64,000 nt of DNA from Novosphingobium profundi (GCF_018491765.1 NZ_JABWCU010000001.1:62001-126000); one strand, 5' to 3'. Positions 26,539 through 35,317 are shown, counted from the first letter of the stretch. Notes: generated from the letters alone by a model not told the origin. Numbers and translations: made by a program.

Positions 26539-27416
26539 CCGACCTCAACGACGATTATAGCGGCGAGTACCCGATCTGCGTGAGCGGCCTCACCAATGCC
26601 TTTGGCGAGCACCTCATCCACGAGGATCTCGACCTCAAGGTGCGCAAGGGCGAAGTCCTGGGCGTGGTGGGCGGCTCGGGCACCGGCAAGTCGGTGCTGA
26701 TGCGCTCGATCATCGGGCTGCAGACCCCGTCGAGTGGCGAGATCGAGGTGCTCGGGCGCAACATGATGGAGCCCGAGGACGAGGACGACATCGACATCCG
26801 TTCGCGCTGGGGTGTGCTGTTCCAGGGCGGCGCGCTGTTCTCGACGCTCACCGTGGGCGAGAACGTGGAAGTGCCCTTGAAGCAGTTCTATCCCGAGATT
26901 TCGGACCAGCTGCGCGGCGAGATCGCGCGCTTCAAGGTGCGTCTCTCGGGCCTGCCCGACGAGGCGGCCTTCAAGTTCCCGAGCGAGCTTTCGGGAGGCA
27001 TGAAGAAGCGCGCTGGCCTGGCCCGCGCGCTCGCGCTCGATCCCGAGCTGCTCTTCCTCGACGAGCCGACCGCAGGGCTTGACCCGATCGGTGCGGCGGC
27101 GTTCGACAATCTCACGCGCGAACTGAAGGAAACGCTCGGGCTTACGGTGTTCCTGATCACCCACGATCTCGACACCCTCTACGCGATCTGCGACCGGGTG
27201 GCGGTGCTGGCCGACAAGAAGGTCATCGCGGTGGGGACGATCCCCGAACTGCTCGCGCTCGATCATCCCTGGATCCAGGAATACTTCAACGGACCGCGCG
27301 GGCGGGCCGCGCTCGCGGGCAAGAACGATCCCCAGCTCGAGGCCGCCGCCGAAGTCAGCGCCGAGTGCGCCGTCGCGGCGGGCGAGAGTGACAATTCCTC
27401 GACGACGGGGGCATAA
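26535..27416 (+). CDS. MlaF-type ABC transporter ATP-binding protein
   Basis: 293 residues beginning in an ATGA overlap with the permease. Walker A is GGSGTGKS (46-53), the signature is ELSGGMKKRAGLARAL (about 151-166) and Walker B is LLFLDEPTAGLDP (about 171-183); the H-loop reads LITHDLDTL. The SGGMKKR form of the signature is typical for the Mla/Ttg2A subgroup. It supplies ATP hydrolysis for phospholipid movement across the periplasm. The last 30 residues are acidic and low-complexity (AAAEVSAECAVAAGESDNSS) and probably disordered. Confidence 0.95.
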   Translation: MTDLNDDYSGEYPICVSGLTNAFGEHLIHEDLDLKVRKGEVLGVVGGSGTGKSVLMRSIIGLQTPSSGEIEVLGRNMMEPEDEDDIDIRSRWGVLFQGGALFSTLTVGENVEVPLKQFYPEISDQLRGEIARFKVRLSGLPDEAAFKFPSELSGGMKKRAGLARALALDPELLFLDEPTAGLDPIGAAAFDNLTRELKETLGLTVFLITHDLDTLYAICDRVAVLADKKVIAVGTIPELLALDHPWIQEYFNGPRGRAALAGKNDPQLEAAAEVSAECAVAAGESDNSSTTGA

Positions 27417-27425
27417 GGCACACGC

Positions 27426-28364
27426 ATGGAAACCAAAGCCAATCACGTCTGGGTCGGAGCGGTCACGCTTCTCTTGCTGGCGCTTGCCGCGGGCTTCGTC
27501 ATCTGGCTCGCCCGCCTCAACGAGGGCGACCAGCACGAGTACGACATCTTCTTCAAGCAGTCGGTCGATGGGCTGGCGTTGGGGTCGGAAGTGAACTTCT
27601 CGGGCGTGCCGGTCGGCCAGATCTCGCAGATCGAACTCTGGCCCAAGGACCCCAGCTTCGTGCGCGTGCGCGTGAAGGTGAAGGAGCGCGTGCCGATCAC
27701 GGTGGGCACCACCGCGACGATCCAGGGAAGCTTCACCGGCGTCTCGGACATCCAGCTGGAAGGTGCGGTCAAGGGCGCGCCGCTGCTGGAGGAGCCGGGT
27801 CCCGAGGGCGTGCCGGTGATCCCGACCAAGCGCGGCGGCTTCTCCGAAGTGCTCGCCAACGCGCCGCTCCTGATGGAGCGCCTCGCCACGCTGACCGAGA
27901 ACCTCAACCAGCTCATGTCGGAGGAGAACCGGCGCTCGATCACGGGCATTCTCGCCAATACCGACAAGATGACGCGCGATCTCTCGCAGGCGACCCCGCA
28001 GCTGCGCGGCACGCTGGCCGAATTGCAGGGCACGCTCGACCAGGCGACCAAGACACTGGCCGCCTTCGAGGGCGTCGCCAGCAAGGCCGACGATCTGCTC
28101 GGCTCGAAGGGCGATTCGCTGGCCGACCAGCTGCGCAAGACGTTGAAGGCCGCGCAGGAATCGATGGACCAGCTCAACACTACGATGGCCCACGCCCAGC
28201 CCGCGCTCGACCAGGTTTCGCAAAGCACGCTGCCCGCCGCCGAGGCCGCGATCCGTGATCTGCGGGCGACCAGCAAGGCGCTGCGCAACGTGACCGAGAA
28301 GATCGACGAACAGGGGGCCGGTGCCCTGCTCAAGGGGCAGAAGCTGCCCGACTACAAGCCGTGA
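27426..28364 (+). CDS. MlaD family (MCE domain) lipid transport protein
   Basis: 312 residues. One N-terminal membrane helix (9-29, WVGAVTLLLLALAAGFVIWL) anchors a periplasmic MCE domain (about 37-115: GLALGSEVNFSGVPVGQISQ, then TTATIQGSFTGVSDIQLEG). A long amphipathic helical tail (about 140-300) with regular LNQLMSEENRR-like heptads follows. MCE proteins form hexameric lipid tunnels that link the inner-membrane ABC core to the outer membrane. The tail is longer than that of E. coli MlaD (about 183 residues) and could extend the channel or contact the lipoprotein encoded next. Confidence 0.94.
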   Translation: METKANHVWVGAVTLLLLALAAGFVIWLARLNEGDQHEYDIFFKQSVDGLALGSEVNFSGVPVGQISQIELWPKDPSFVRVRVKVKERVPITVGTTATIQGSFTGVSDIQLEGAVKGAPLLEEPGPEGVPVIPTKRGGFSEVLANAPLLMERLATLTENLNQLMSEENRRSITGILANTDKMTRDLSQATPQLRGTLAELQGTLDQATKTLAAFEGVASKADDLLGSKGDSLADQLRKTLKAAQESMDQLNTTMAHAQPALDQVSQSTLPAAEAAIRDLRATSKALRNVTEKIDEQGAGALLKGQKLPDYKP

Positions 28365-28383
28365 CACGGCCAAGGACACGACG

Positions 28384-29010
28384 ATGATGACGCATGTTCG
28401 CACCCTTTCGATCTCGCCCCGGGCCTTTCGGGGATGGGCCATGGCCGGTCTCGCCGGTCTCGCGCTGGCCGGCTGTGTCAGCCTCGCGCCCGAGGCGCCC
28501 GACTCGCTGCTGCGCCTGACGCCCGAACACGTCGCGCCTGCGGGTACGACCACCAGCGGCAAGCTGACCGATGCGCTCGTGGTGCTCGATCCCGAGGCCG
28601 ATCGCAGCCTCGATGCGCTGCGCGTGCCGGTCCGGGTCGACGCCTCGAGCCTCGCCTATCTCAAGGACGCGGGCTGGGTGGAAAAGCCGACCCGGCTGTT
28701 CCGCGGCCTGCTCGCCGAGACGATCCGCGCCGAGAACGGCGGCATGGTGCTCGAGGGCGGCGATTTCGAGGTGACCGGCAAGACTTTCGTCGGCGGGCGC
28801 CTGCTCGAGATGGGCTACGAGGCATCGACCCAGTCGGTGGTGGTGCGCTTCGACGCGGTGCTTTCGCATCGTGGCGGCGATGAGATCAAGCGCAAGCGCT
28901 TCGAGGCGGTGATCCCCGGCGTCGCGCCCAAGGCGCAAACGGTGGGCCCCGCGCTCAACCGCGCGGCCAACGACGTCGCCGGACAGGTCGCCGCCTGGGT
29001 GCGCGACTGA
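28384..29010 (+). CDS. ABC-type transport auxiliary lipoprotein (PqiC/YmbA-like)
   Basis: 208 residues. A lipoprotein signal ends with the lipobox LALAGC (Cys31 after the hydrophobic AMAGLAGLALAG run). The body has the alternating fold of PF03886 (VAGQVAAWVRD at the end), the family of outer-membrane lipoproteins that complete MCE systems such as PqiABC. It is the last gene of a four-gene operon encoding permease, ATPase, MCE protein and lipoprotein, and a terminator follows. Two consecutive ATG codons are available; the first is used here. Confidence 0.88.
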   Translation: MMTHVRTLSISPRAFRGWAMAGLAGLALAGCVSLAPEAPDSLLRLTPEHVAPAGTTTSGKLTDALVVLDPEADRSLDALRVPVRVDASSLAYLKDAGWVEKPTRLFRGLLAETIRAENGGMVLEGGDFEVTGKTFVGGRLLEMGYEASTQSVVVRFDAVLSHRGGDEIKRKRFEAVIPGVAPKAQTVGPALNRAANDVAGQVAAWVRD

Positions 29011-29034
29011 ACCGGCGCGAATTGATGAACGCTT

Positions 29035-29075
29035 GAACGGCGTCGCGGCCTGGGCTGCGGCGCCGTTCGCGTTTT
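29035..29075 (+). terminator. Terminator of the Mla-type operon
   Basis: A 16-bp stem (GAACGGCG at the base, two G-U pairs) with a four-base loop is followed by CGCGTTTTC. It lies 24 bases after the lipoprotein stop codon. Confidence 0.8.
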
Positions 29076-29208
29076 CGGGCATGAGGCTTGCCTTCCGGCT
29101 GCGGCCTGTTCGCCAGATGGTCAGGCGGGCCCGCCGTGCGCTGCCGGGTGGCCCGACGGGTGCTAGCCCCGACCGGCGAACCGGCGTGGCGCCCGCACAG
29201 GAGGTGGC

Positions 29209-30315
29209 ATGCGCCCGAAGACCCGCACTGCGATCGCCGGAATGGCTCTGGCTCTAACGCTGGCCGTGACCGGCCCGTTCGCCCCTGCGGGATGGGCGCA
29301 TGTGGGATTGCAAGGCACCGGACTCGGCGAACCGGGCGGGGTCGCGCTCGGGCCGTGCCGCGGCGCGCTATGCGGGTTCGATGGACCCGAGGACATCGCG
29401 GTTCTCGCCGGAAGCCGCTGGCTGGTGGTGAGCGGGCAGGGCCGCGGGCAGGGCGACACGGGCCTCGTCGCGATCGACACGCGCGGGGGGCGACGCATCG
29501 CGTTCGCGCGGCCGACCGGAGTGCAGGCCGAGGCGGCGGGGTGTCTGTCGGGGCGCGCCGGCGGGATCGGGGTACGCCGTGAAGGGAAGGGCTACCGGCT
29601 GCTGCGCATCGTCCACGGCGCGCACGACACGATCGAGCGATGGCGCCTCGCGGTCGATCGGCACGGCGTCACCGCGCGGCGTCTGGGCTGTCTCGCGGTG
29701 CCCTCTGCGCTCTATCTCAACGATCTCGCGCCGCTTCCCGAGGGAAGCCTCGTCGCCACGCACATGTTCGACCGCGCGCTCGATCGCGCCGCGCTCGAGG
29801 CGCTTCTTGCCCGGGGCGCACCGACGGGCGAGGTGATGCGCTGGACGCCGACGGGTGGTTGGGCACCGGTTCCGGGTGCGGCGGGCAGCTTTCCCAACGG
29901 TGTCGATGCCAGCGCCGACGGCGGCGTGCTGGTCTACGCCGAGACGTACGGGCGCCGTGTCACCCGCCTCGCACCCGATGGACGCGGCGCGGTGCACGTC
30001 GCCCTGGCGATGCAGCCCGACAACGTCACGCTTCTTTCCGACCATGAGGCGATCGTCACTGGCGGCACCGGCGCTCCGAGGGGTAGCACGCGCAACTGTG
30101 CAGGGCTGGGGCCGGCGGGCTGTGCCTTTCCCTCCTCGGCGGTGCTGGTCGACTTCAGGGCGCGAAGCTGGCGCCCCCTGGTGCGCTCGGCCGGCCGCAC
30201 CAGCCCGGGCTTCTCGGTCACGGTGCGCGCGAGCGGGGCCTGGTGGCTGGGGACCGCCTTCGGCGATCGGCTGACGCGGGTTGCGGTGACGCCGCAGGTG
30301 GCCGAACTGCCGTGA
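29209..30315 (+). CDS. Exported SMP-30/paraoxonase-like beta-propeller protein
   Basis: 368 residues with a signal peptide (MALALTLAVTGPFAPAGWA). Repeating propeller blades are visible, with the calcium/catalytic-site style segments GFDGPEDIAVL, ALYLNDLAPLPEGSL, GSFPNGVDASADGG and MQPDNVTLLSDHEAI, which resemble the Asp/Asn ligands of SMP-30, gluconolactonase and paraoxonase enzymes. A periplasmic lactonase or esterase role is likely but the substrate is unknown. It stands alone between terminator-bounded units, 133 bases after the Mla terminator. Confidence 0.78.
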   Translation: MRPKTRTAIAGMALALTLAVTGPFAPAGWAHVGLQGTGLGEPGGVALGPCRGALCGFDGPEDIAVLAGSRWLVVSGQGRGQGDTGLVAIDTRGGRRIAFARPTGVQAEAAGCLSGRAGGIGVRREGKGYRLLRIVHGAHDTIERWRLAVDRHGVTARRLGCLAVPSALYLNDLAPLPEGSLVATHMFDRALDRAALEALLARGAPTGEVMRWTPTGGWAPVPGAAGSFPNGVDASADGGVLVYAETYGRRVTRLAPDGRGAVHVALAMQPDNVTLLSDHEAIVTGGTGAPRGSTRNCAGLGPAGCAFPSSAVLVDFRARSWRPLVRSAGRTSPGFSVTVRASGAWWLGTAFGDRLTRVAVTPQVAELP

Positions 30316-30726
30316 TTGCGGCGCTTTCGTGCAAGACCTGCACGCAAGACGCGCCGGCCTTGGCAAATCGCCGGATTTGCGTGATTCGTGGAAGGCCACC
30401 AGCAACTTTGCGTTGCACGGGTGCAAAATTGTGCATTGGTGATGCAACAATACAAAACACATAGTGCTGCATCGTGCAATTTAAAGACCACAGATTACAA
30501 ATTTGTTACGGCACGAAGCGCTCGACGGGGCCGAATAGCGCGCAGGCCCGGATTTGCGCGGTTGCATGAAACTGTCCACAGGGACCACTGTGGTCAAAAA
30601 GACACGCTCCAGAAGCGCGGGCGGGGAGGCTCCCCCACGCCGGTTGCACGCCCTGTGGTGAGGCGTATGGGGCCCGGGCCCGCTGGCCAAGTGACCAGTT
30701 GCGGCCAATATATTCAGGAGTTTACA
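30316..30726 (+). promoter_or_regulatory. A+T-richer leader of the outer-membrane barrel gene
   Basis: 411 bases with no convincing gene. The part at 30400-30510 is clearly richer in A+T than the surroundings and is dense in TGCAA/TTGCA words (for example TTGCACGGGTGCAAAA and GATGCAACAATAC). The last bases TTCAGGAGTTTACA give a good ribosome site for the barrel gene at 30727. A promoter with a long leader is likely. Confidence 0.5.
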
Positions 30727-31302
30727 ATGAAGAAGATTGCTCTTCTTGCTGCCAGTGCAGCGCTGTTCGCCGTTCCCGCCATCGCCAATGCACAGGCTTA
30801 CGTGCAGGTCGAAGGTGGTCTCGACGTGGCGCAGCAGGGCGGCGATTCCGAGGCAGGCTTCGACTACGGCGTTTCGGCCGGTTACGACTACCAGATCCCC
30901 GGCGGCATGTTCGTCGGTATTCAGGGCACCTACGGCGACAGCACGGCGCGCGACTGCGTGCACGATGTGGCCGAAGCCGGTGACCGTAGCTGCCTCGAGG
31001 CGAACCGTGACCTCGCCGCCGTCGTGCGCGTGGGCACGCAGATGAGCGAGAAGACCAAGCTTTACGTCTTCGGCGGCTACACCAACGCCCGCGTCGGCTC
31101 GAGCTACAACTCGCCCTCGCTCGACGCGACCGGTTTCAGCGACGCGACCGCGCACCACGACCTCGACGGCTTCCGCCTCGGTGCGGGCTACGAGGTCGAC
31201 GTGACCAGCACGCTCTTCGTCAAGGCCGAGTATCGCTACTCGAACTACGAGTCGGACTTTAGCCGTCACCAGGGCGTGATCGCCGTCGGCACCAAGTTCT
31301 GA
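30727..31302 (+). CDS. Outer-membrane beta-barrel protein (porin-like, OmpA-barrel size)
   Basis: 191 residues. A Sec signal (MKKIALLAASAALFAVPAIANAQ) is followed by eight amphipathic strands in the style of small OMP_b-brl proteins (DYGVSAGYDYQIPGGMFVGI, LYVFGGYTNARVG, FVKAEYRYSNYES) ending in a terminal Phe (IAVGTKF). A Cys pair (DCVHDVAEAGDRSC) in one extracellular loop may form a disulfide. Probable role: adhesion, surface structure or small-molecule passage. It has its own promoter region and terminator. Confidence 0.9.
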   Translation: MKKIALLAASAALFAVPAIANAQAYVQVEGGLDVAQQGGDSEAGFDYGVSAGYDYQIPGGMFVGIQGTYGDSTARDCVHDVAEAGDRSCLEANRDLAAVVRVGTQMSEKTKLYVFGGYTNARVGSSYNSPSLDATGFSDATAHHDLDGFRLGAGYEVDVTSTLFVKAEYRYSNYESDFSRHQGVIAVGTKF

Positions 31303-31341
31303 TCGTCGGCACACGCCACCGAGAGGCTGACGACGGAAAAG

Positions 31342-31373
31342 GCCCGCTCCGGTTCGACCGGGGCGGGCTTTCT
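31342..31373 (+). terminator. Rho-independent terminator after the barrel gene
   Basis: An 11-12-bp stem with a TTCG tetraloop (31342-31368) is followed by a short T-run. The 27-base hairpin is identical to one at 54489-54515. The A-run on its left could let it serve the convergent ATP12 gene as well. Confidence 0.85.
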
Positions 31374-31400
31374 TGCATCATCGGGTGAGCGGTGCGGCGG

Positions 31401-32114
31401 TCAGGCCGCGCGGGTCAGCGCGGCGACCTGCTGCGCGAGACGGAAGGCCTCGAAGCGGGCGGTGCGGTTCTCGGCCGCCTCTTCGTCCTCGCCCCACAGC
31501 TCGACCTGCCAGTCTTCCTCGAGATTGGCCGCGCGCCACAGTTTCTGTGCATCGGCGTCGTCCTCGAGCGCGGCGAGCGCGATCACCAGCGAGGCGGCAA
31601 GGCTTGCCATCATCTTGAGGGCGGCGAGCGTGAAAGGGTCGGCTTCGGCCAGCAGGGCGTGAAGGCGCGCGGCGGTCTCGGCCGGATGCGCCCGGTGGAT
31701 CACGCCCGAGATGCGGGTGAATCGGACGCCGAGGCGGGTCTCGGTCGCGGTCAGGATCGGCTCCCAGACCTCGAGCTGGCGCTTGTAGAGCGCCTCGTCG
31801 GGATCGGCGCGATAGCACAGCGTATCGGTGTCGGCGTAAGGGAGCAGCTCGGCGAGCGCGGCCTCGCGCGCGGGCGCCACCGCGTCGATCGCGTAGTCCA
31901 CGAGATCGCGCGTGACGAAGAGGCGCGGATCGATCTCCTCGCCCTGCGCGGCCCATTCGCTCGCCAGCGCTTCGGCCAGCGCCTGGCTCGGCACGACTTG
32001 CGCCCGCCCGCCGGCGGTCTTGATCGCGCGCCCGTCGAGCAGCACGCGCCAGCCACCTGCGTTCTCGGCCGCATCGGCCGGTGTGGTGGTCACTTCCTTG
32101 TAGAAACGTTTCAC
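31401..32114 (-). CDS. ATP12 family chaperone for F1-ATPase assembly
   Basis: 237 residues from a GTG just before KRFYKEV, the conserved start of alphaproteobacterial ATP12. An upstream ATG would overlap the preceding gene by 43 bases and add non-family residues. Family blocks are visible: GGWRVLLDGRAIKTAGGRA, LAEALASEWAAQGEEIDP, and LPYADTDTLCYRADPDEALY (split). In mitochondria ATP12 helps the alpha subunit of F1-ATPase to assemble; the bacterial version is presumed to do the same. It ends a run of five co-directional genes. Confidence 0.92.
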   Translation of the reverse strand: MKRFYKEVTTTPADAAENAGGWRVLLDGRAIKTAGGRAQVVPSQALAEALASEWAAQGEEIDPRLFVTRDLVDYAIDAVAPAREAALAELLPYADTDTLCYRADPDEALYKRQLEVWEPILTATETRLGVRFTRISGVIHRAHPAETAARLHALLAEADPFTLAALKMMASLAASLVIALAALEDDADAQKLWRAANLEEDWQVELWGEDEEAAENRTARFEAFRLAQQVAALTRAA

Positions 32115-32128
32115 GTCGGTCTCGTCGT

Positions 32129-32386
32129 TCAGTCGGGCTGGGTGTCGCGGCCGGGCTGTTCGCTGCGCCACTTGCGGGCGAGCCAGACTGGCACGAAGAA
32201 GAGGATGAGGAGCCCCAGGCCCATCATCGCGTAGCCGAGATCTTCGCCGAGGAAGAGGAGCGCGGTCCCCTTCGAGGCGATGATGCCCAGCACCACCAGC
32301 GCCACGCCCGAGAGGCGCGCGGCCTGGAGCACGAAGAAGCGCCGCGCAGCCGGTTCCCGGGGGGAGGGGGGAGGCGTCGCGCTCAT
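32129..32386 (-). CDS. Small two-helix membrane protein
   Basis: 85 residues. Two hydrophobic segments (about 24-46, ALVVLGIIASKGTALLFLG; about 52-68, MMGLGLLILFFVPVWLA) lie between a Pro-rich N terminus and a charged C terminus. The ATG overlaps the stop of the HAD gene by four bases (ATGA), strong evidence for translation as part of the operon. No recognised domain; proteins of this kind are common in sphingomonads next to ATP12. Confidence 0.75.
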   Translation of the reverse strand: MSATPPPSPREPAARRFFVLQAARLSGVALVVLGIIASKGTALLFLGEDLGYAMMGLGLLILFFVPVWLARKWRSEQPGRDTQPD

Positions 32387-33033
32387 GCCAGGAGGCGCGC
32401 GGTCAGCTGCGCCGGGGTCTCGGCGACGAATTCGGCGCCCGCCGCGCGCAGTTCCTCGGGGTGGTGGTAGCCCCAGTCGACCCCCACGGCGCGCACGTAG
32501 GCGGCCTTGGCCATCGTCATGTCGTAGACGGTGTCCCCGATCATCACCGCCTCGCTGGCCTGCGCGCCCGCTTCGAACAGCGCCTGCTCAAGCATCGCGG
32601 GGTGCGGCTTGGAAGGGTGGCGGTCGGCGGTCTGGAGGCTGACGAAGAGCTCCGCGATGCCGTTGTTGGCGAGGCAATGCGCCAGGCCCCGGTCGGACAT
32701 GCCGGTGGCGACCGCCAGCGTCCAGCCCGCCCCGACGAGGTCCTCGAGCATCTCGCGAACGCCCTCGAAGAGCGGCTGCGAGACGCGGCCCTCGGTGCGC
32801 GCCTGGCGAAACGCCTGCTTGTAGGTGTCGGCCATCGCGTGCTGCTGGGCCTCGTCGCTCTCGGGCAGCAGCGCGCGCATCGCCTGGGGCAGCGAGAGGC
32901 CGACTGCGCGGCGGATCACCGGACGCGCGGGGGCGGCGAGGTCGAAGGCGGCGAAGGTCGCCTCCATCGCCTCGCAGATCGCGGCCTGCCCGTCGATCAG
33001 GGTGCCGTCGCAATCGAAGACCGCCAGTTTCAT
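32383..33033 (-). CDS. HAD family hydrolase, phosphoglycolate-phosphatase-like
   Basis: 216 residues from ATG (MKLAVFDCDGTLID); a GTG nine bases upstream is an alternative. HAD motif I is DCDGTLID (7-14), motif II a Thr/Ser in VATGMSD, motif III Lys in HPSKPHP and motif IV GDTVYDM. The cap is the helical type of Gph/PGMB enzymes. A phosphatase on phosphoglycolate, sugar phosphates or a nucleotide is likely; the exact substrate is unclear. It overlaps the next small membrane-protein gene by four bases. Confidence 0.9.
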   Translation of the reverse strand: MKLAVFDCDGTLIDGQAAICEAMEATFAAFDLAAPARPVIRRAVGLSLPQAMRALLPESDEAQQHAMADTYKQAFRQARTEGRVSQPLFEGVREMLEDLVGAGWTLAVATGMSDRGLAHCLANNGIAELFVSLQTADRHPSKPHPAMLEQALFEAGAQASEAVMIGDTVYDMTMAKAAYVRAVGVDWGYHHPEELRAAGAEFVAETPAQLTARLLA

Positions 33034-33050
33034 CACGGCCACTCCCGCGC

Positions 33051-34337
33051 TCAGCGCTTGCCCTTGGGCACGGGACTGCCCTTGCCCTTCTTGGGGCCCG
33101 ACTTCTTGACCGGACGCGCGCCCGGTCCGGCCTTGGCAAAGCCCCGACCACCCGCCTTTCCGCTCGGCTTTCCGTCCGGTTTGCCGCCGGGCTTGCCCGA
33201 AGGCTTGCCCCGGGCGCCGCCCGAGCGCGGCGCGCGCGCATCGTCCGATTGGCCGCCGGTGCGCGAGCGCCGCTCGCCACGCCGCTCCTTGCGCAGCTGC
33301 TTGGAGTGCTGCTTGGCCGCGCGCTTTTCATCGGCTTTGGTGAATTCGGGCGGAGCGGGGGGCAGTTCGGCGCCATCCGCCTCGTCGAAGCCCAGGTTCT
33401 CCATCGAATTGGCGAAGTGCTCGGGCAGCGGGGCGGTGACGTCGAGCGGGGCGCCATCGGGGTGCTCGATGATCAGGCGCCGGGCGTGGAGGTGCATCTT
33501 GCGGCTGATCGTGCCCGAAAGAAACGCGTCCTGCCCGCCGTACTTGCCGTCGCCCACGATCGGGTGGCCGATCGCGGCCATGTGGACGCGCAGCTGGTGG
33601 GTGCGTCCGGTCAGCGGGTGGAGCTCGACCCAGGCCGCGCGGTTGCCCGCGCGGTCGAGCACGCGAAAGCGGGTGCGCGCGCTCTGGCCGTTCTCTTCAT
33701 CGACGTGCATCTTCTCGCCGCCGGTGCCCGGCTGCTTGGCGAGGGGCAATTCGATCATGCCGTCGTTGATGTTGGGCACGCCGATGACCAGCGCCCAGTA
33801 GATCTTCTTGGCGGTGCGGCCCGAGAAGCGCTTGGAGAAATAGGCCGCGCTGCCTGGCGTGCGCGCGACGAGCAGGACACCCGAGGTGTCCTTGTCGAGT
33901 CGGTGGACGAGGCGCGGGCGCGGTCCCTTGGGTGCATAGGCGTCGAGCAGGCCGTCGACGTGCTGCTTCATGCCCGAGCCGCCCTGCGTGGCGAGGCCCG
34001 GCGGCTTGTTGAGTACGATCGCGGCGCGGTCCTGCGTCAGCACCATCTGGTCGGCGAGCTCGAGTTCTTCCTCGGACAGCTCACGCGGCTTGTAGGGCGA
34101 TTTGCCGCTGGGGCGCGCTTCGCCGCCGGGCGGCACGCGCAGCACCTGGCCTGCGGTGAGGCGCGTGTCGACATCGGCGCGCTTGCCATCGACGCGGATC
34201 TGGCCGGTGCGCGCCCAGCGCGAGACCATCGCAAAGCCGACTTGCGGCAGGTGGCGCTTGAACCAGCGATCGAGCCGCGCGCCTTCGTCATCGTGGCCCA
34301 CCGTGAACTGGCGAACCGTATCGTCATTGCCCGCCAT
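33051..34337 (-). CDS. RluA-family pseudouridine synthase with basic C-terminal extension
   Basis: 428 residues. An S4 domain (about 19-70, GARLDRWFKRHLPQVGFAMV) and a synthase domain with catalytic RLVHRLDKDTSGVLL are followed by ELHPLTGRTHQLRVHMAAIG. This matches the RluC type that modifies 23S rRNA. After about residue 310 there is a tail of more than 100 residues, rich in Lys, Arg, Gly and Pro, with GKP(S/G/D)GKP tandem repeats, probably a disordered RNA-binding extension and unusual for E. coli-type RluC. Its ATG abuts the crcB stop codon with no gap. Confidence 0.9.
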   Translation of the reverse strand: MAGNDDTVRQFTVGHDDEGARLDRWFKRHLPQVGFAMVSRWARTGQIRVDGKRADVDTRLTAGQVLRVPPGGEARPSGKSPYKPRELSEEELELADQMVLTQDRAAIVLNKPPGLATQGGSGMKQHVDGLLDAYAPKGPRPRLVHRLDKDTSGVLLVARTPGSAAYFSKRFSGRTAKKIYWALVIGVPNINDGMIELPLAKQPGTGGEKMHVDEENGQSARTRFRVLDRAGNRAAWVELHPLTGRTHQLRVHMAAIGHPIVGDGKYGGQDAFLSGTISRKMHLHARRLIIEHPDGAPLDVTAPLPEHFANSMENLGFDEADGAELPPAPPEFTKADEKRAAKQHSKQLRKERRGERRSRTGGQSDDARAPRSGGARGKPSGKPGGKPDGKPSGKAGGRGFAKAGPGARPVKKSGPKKGKGSPVPKGKR

Positions 34338-34742
34338 TCAGACGCTCCGCATGATAAGTAGTCCCAGGAAGAGGCTTGCGAACCCGGCCGCAAGCGAGAT
34401 CCCGAGGTAGATCGCGGCAAGTCCGAGCTGGCCGCGTTCGACAAGAGATAGAAAATCGAGACTGAAGGAGGAATAGGTCGTGAAACCACCCAGCAGTCCG
34501 ATGGCCAGGAACAGGTGCGTTCCTTCGCCGTGGCTCCCGTAGCGTGCAAACCACCCGACGAGAAGCCCCATGAACAGGCTGCCCACCAGGTTCACGGTCA
34601 AGGTATTGTAGGGAAAGGCTCCCGCACGGACCGGGCCGATCGCGCTGACCCACGCGCGCCCGACCAGGAAGCGCAGCCAGGCGCCCAGGCCTCCGCCGGT
34701 GGCTACATAGAGCGAGGCGGCGAGAAAGGAAGGAGTTGGCAT
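34338..34742 (-). CDS. crcB: Fluoride channel CrcB (Fluc)
   Basis: 134 residues from the ATG of MPTPSFLAAS. Four membrane helices carry the family motifs GGGLGAWLRF (about 16-25), NTLTVNLVGSLFMG (46-59) and GLLGGFTTYSSFSLDF (82-97), the last with the Na+/fluoride-path Phe and Thr residues. Dual-topology dimers of CrcB export fluoride. It is the first gene of a tight five-gene run; no fluoride riboswitch was recognised upstream. Confidence 0.95.
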   Translation of the reverse strand: MPTPSFLAASLYVATGGGLGAWLRFLVGRAWVSAIGPVRAGAFPYNTLTVNLVGSLFMGLLVGWFARYGSHGEGTHLFLAIGLLGGFTTYSSFSLDFLSLVERGQLGLAAIYLGISLAAGFASLFLGLLIMRSV

Positions 34743-34986
34743 AAGCGCCTGCCTTACCCGCGATTCGCCCATTTTCCAATGTTTCGCACGGGCAAGGCAG
34801 GGCGCGGGGCGCGGTTTTCGCTGGTTCGTGCTTGTCTTTGACCTGTCACTTTGATATTGGCGCGCCCAACAAAGCCGGTCTCCTCACGGGATTCGGCCCT
34901 TTGGTTCATCTATGATTCGCAGTTCGACTCGCCAAAAGGAGGTGCGGGCCGGACTTCGTTTGTATTTTTTGAGGTGTGGTAGTTTT

Positions 34987-35193
34987 ATGCAGATCATGGT
35001 TCGCGACAACAATGTTGACCAGGCCCTTCGTGCGCTCAAGAAGAAGCTGCAGCGTGAAGGCGTCTACCGCGAAATGAAGCTGCGTCGCCACTACGAGAAG
35101 CCCTCGGAAAAGCGCGCCCGTGAAAAGGCCGCTGCCGTGCGTCGCGCCCGCAAGCTCGAGCGCAAGCGCATGGAGCGCGACGGCGTCAAGTAA
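34987..35193 (+). CDS. rpsU: Ribosomal protein S21
   Basis: 68 residues, basic, with the family core [20 protein letters not shown] and [15 protein letters not shown]. The start at MQIMVRDN matches alphaproteobacterial S21; an ATG nine bases later is possible. S21 is a 30S subunit protein near the anti-Shine-Dalgarno region. It is a single-gene unit with its own terminator. Confidence 0.97.
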   Translation: MQIMVRDNNVDQALRALKKKLQREGVYREMKLRRHYEKPSEKRAREKAAAVRRARKLERKRMERDGVK

Positions 35194-35284
35194 GGCGGCG
35201 TTCGCCGGGCGCGCCAGGCTGGCGGTGCCCGGGCACCTCGATATACGGACGCGCCGCTTGAACGGCGCGGCCGCATGAGCCATG

Positions 35285-35317
35285 AGGGCGCGAACTTTCA
35301 GGTTTCGCGCCCTTTGT
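35285..35317 (+). terminator. Terminator after rpsU
   Basis: AGGGCGCGAA pairs with TTCGCGCCCT across a nine-base loop and is followed by TTTG. It lies 91 bases after the S21 stop codon. Confidence 0.75.

Noticed and set aside
34743..34986. Fluoride riboswitch upstream of crcB
   Set aside because: I could not find the crcB-motif pseudoknot sequence; the short upstream stretch on the crcB side shows only a weak ribosome site.
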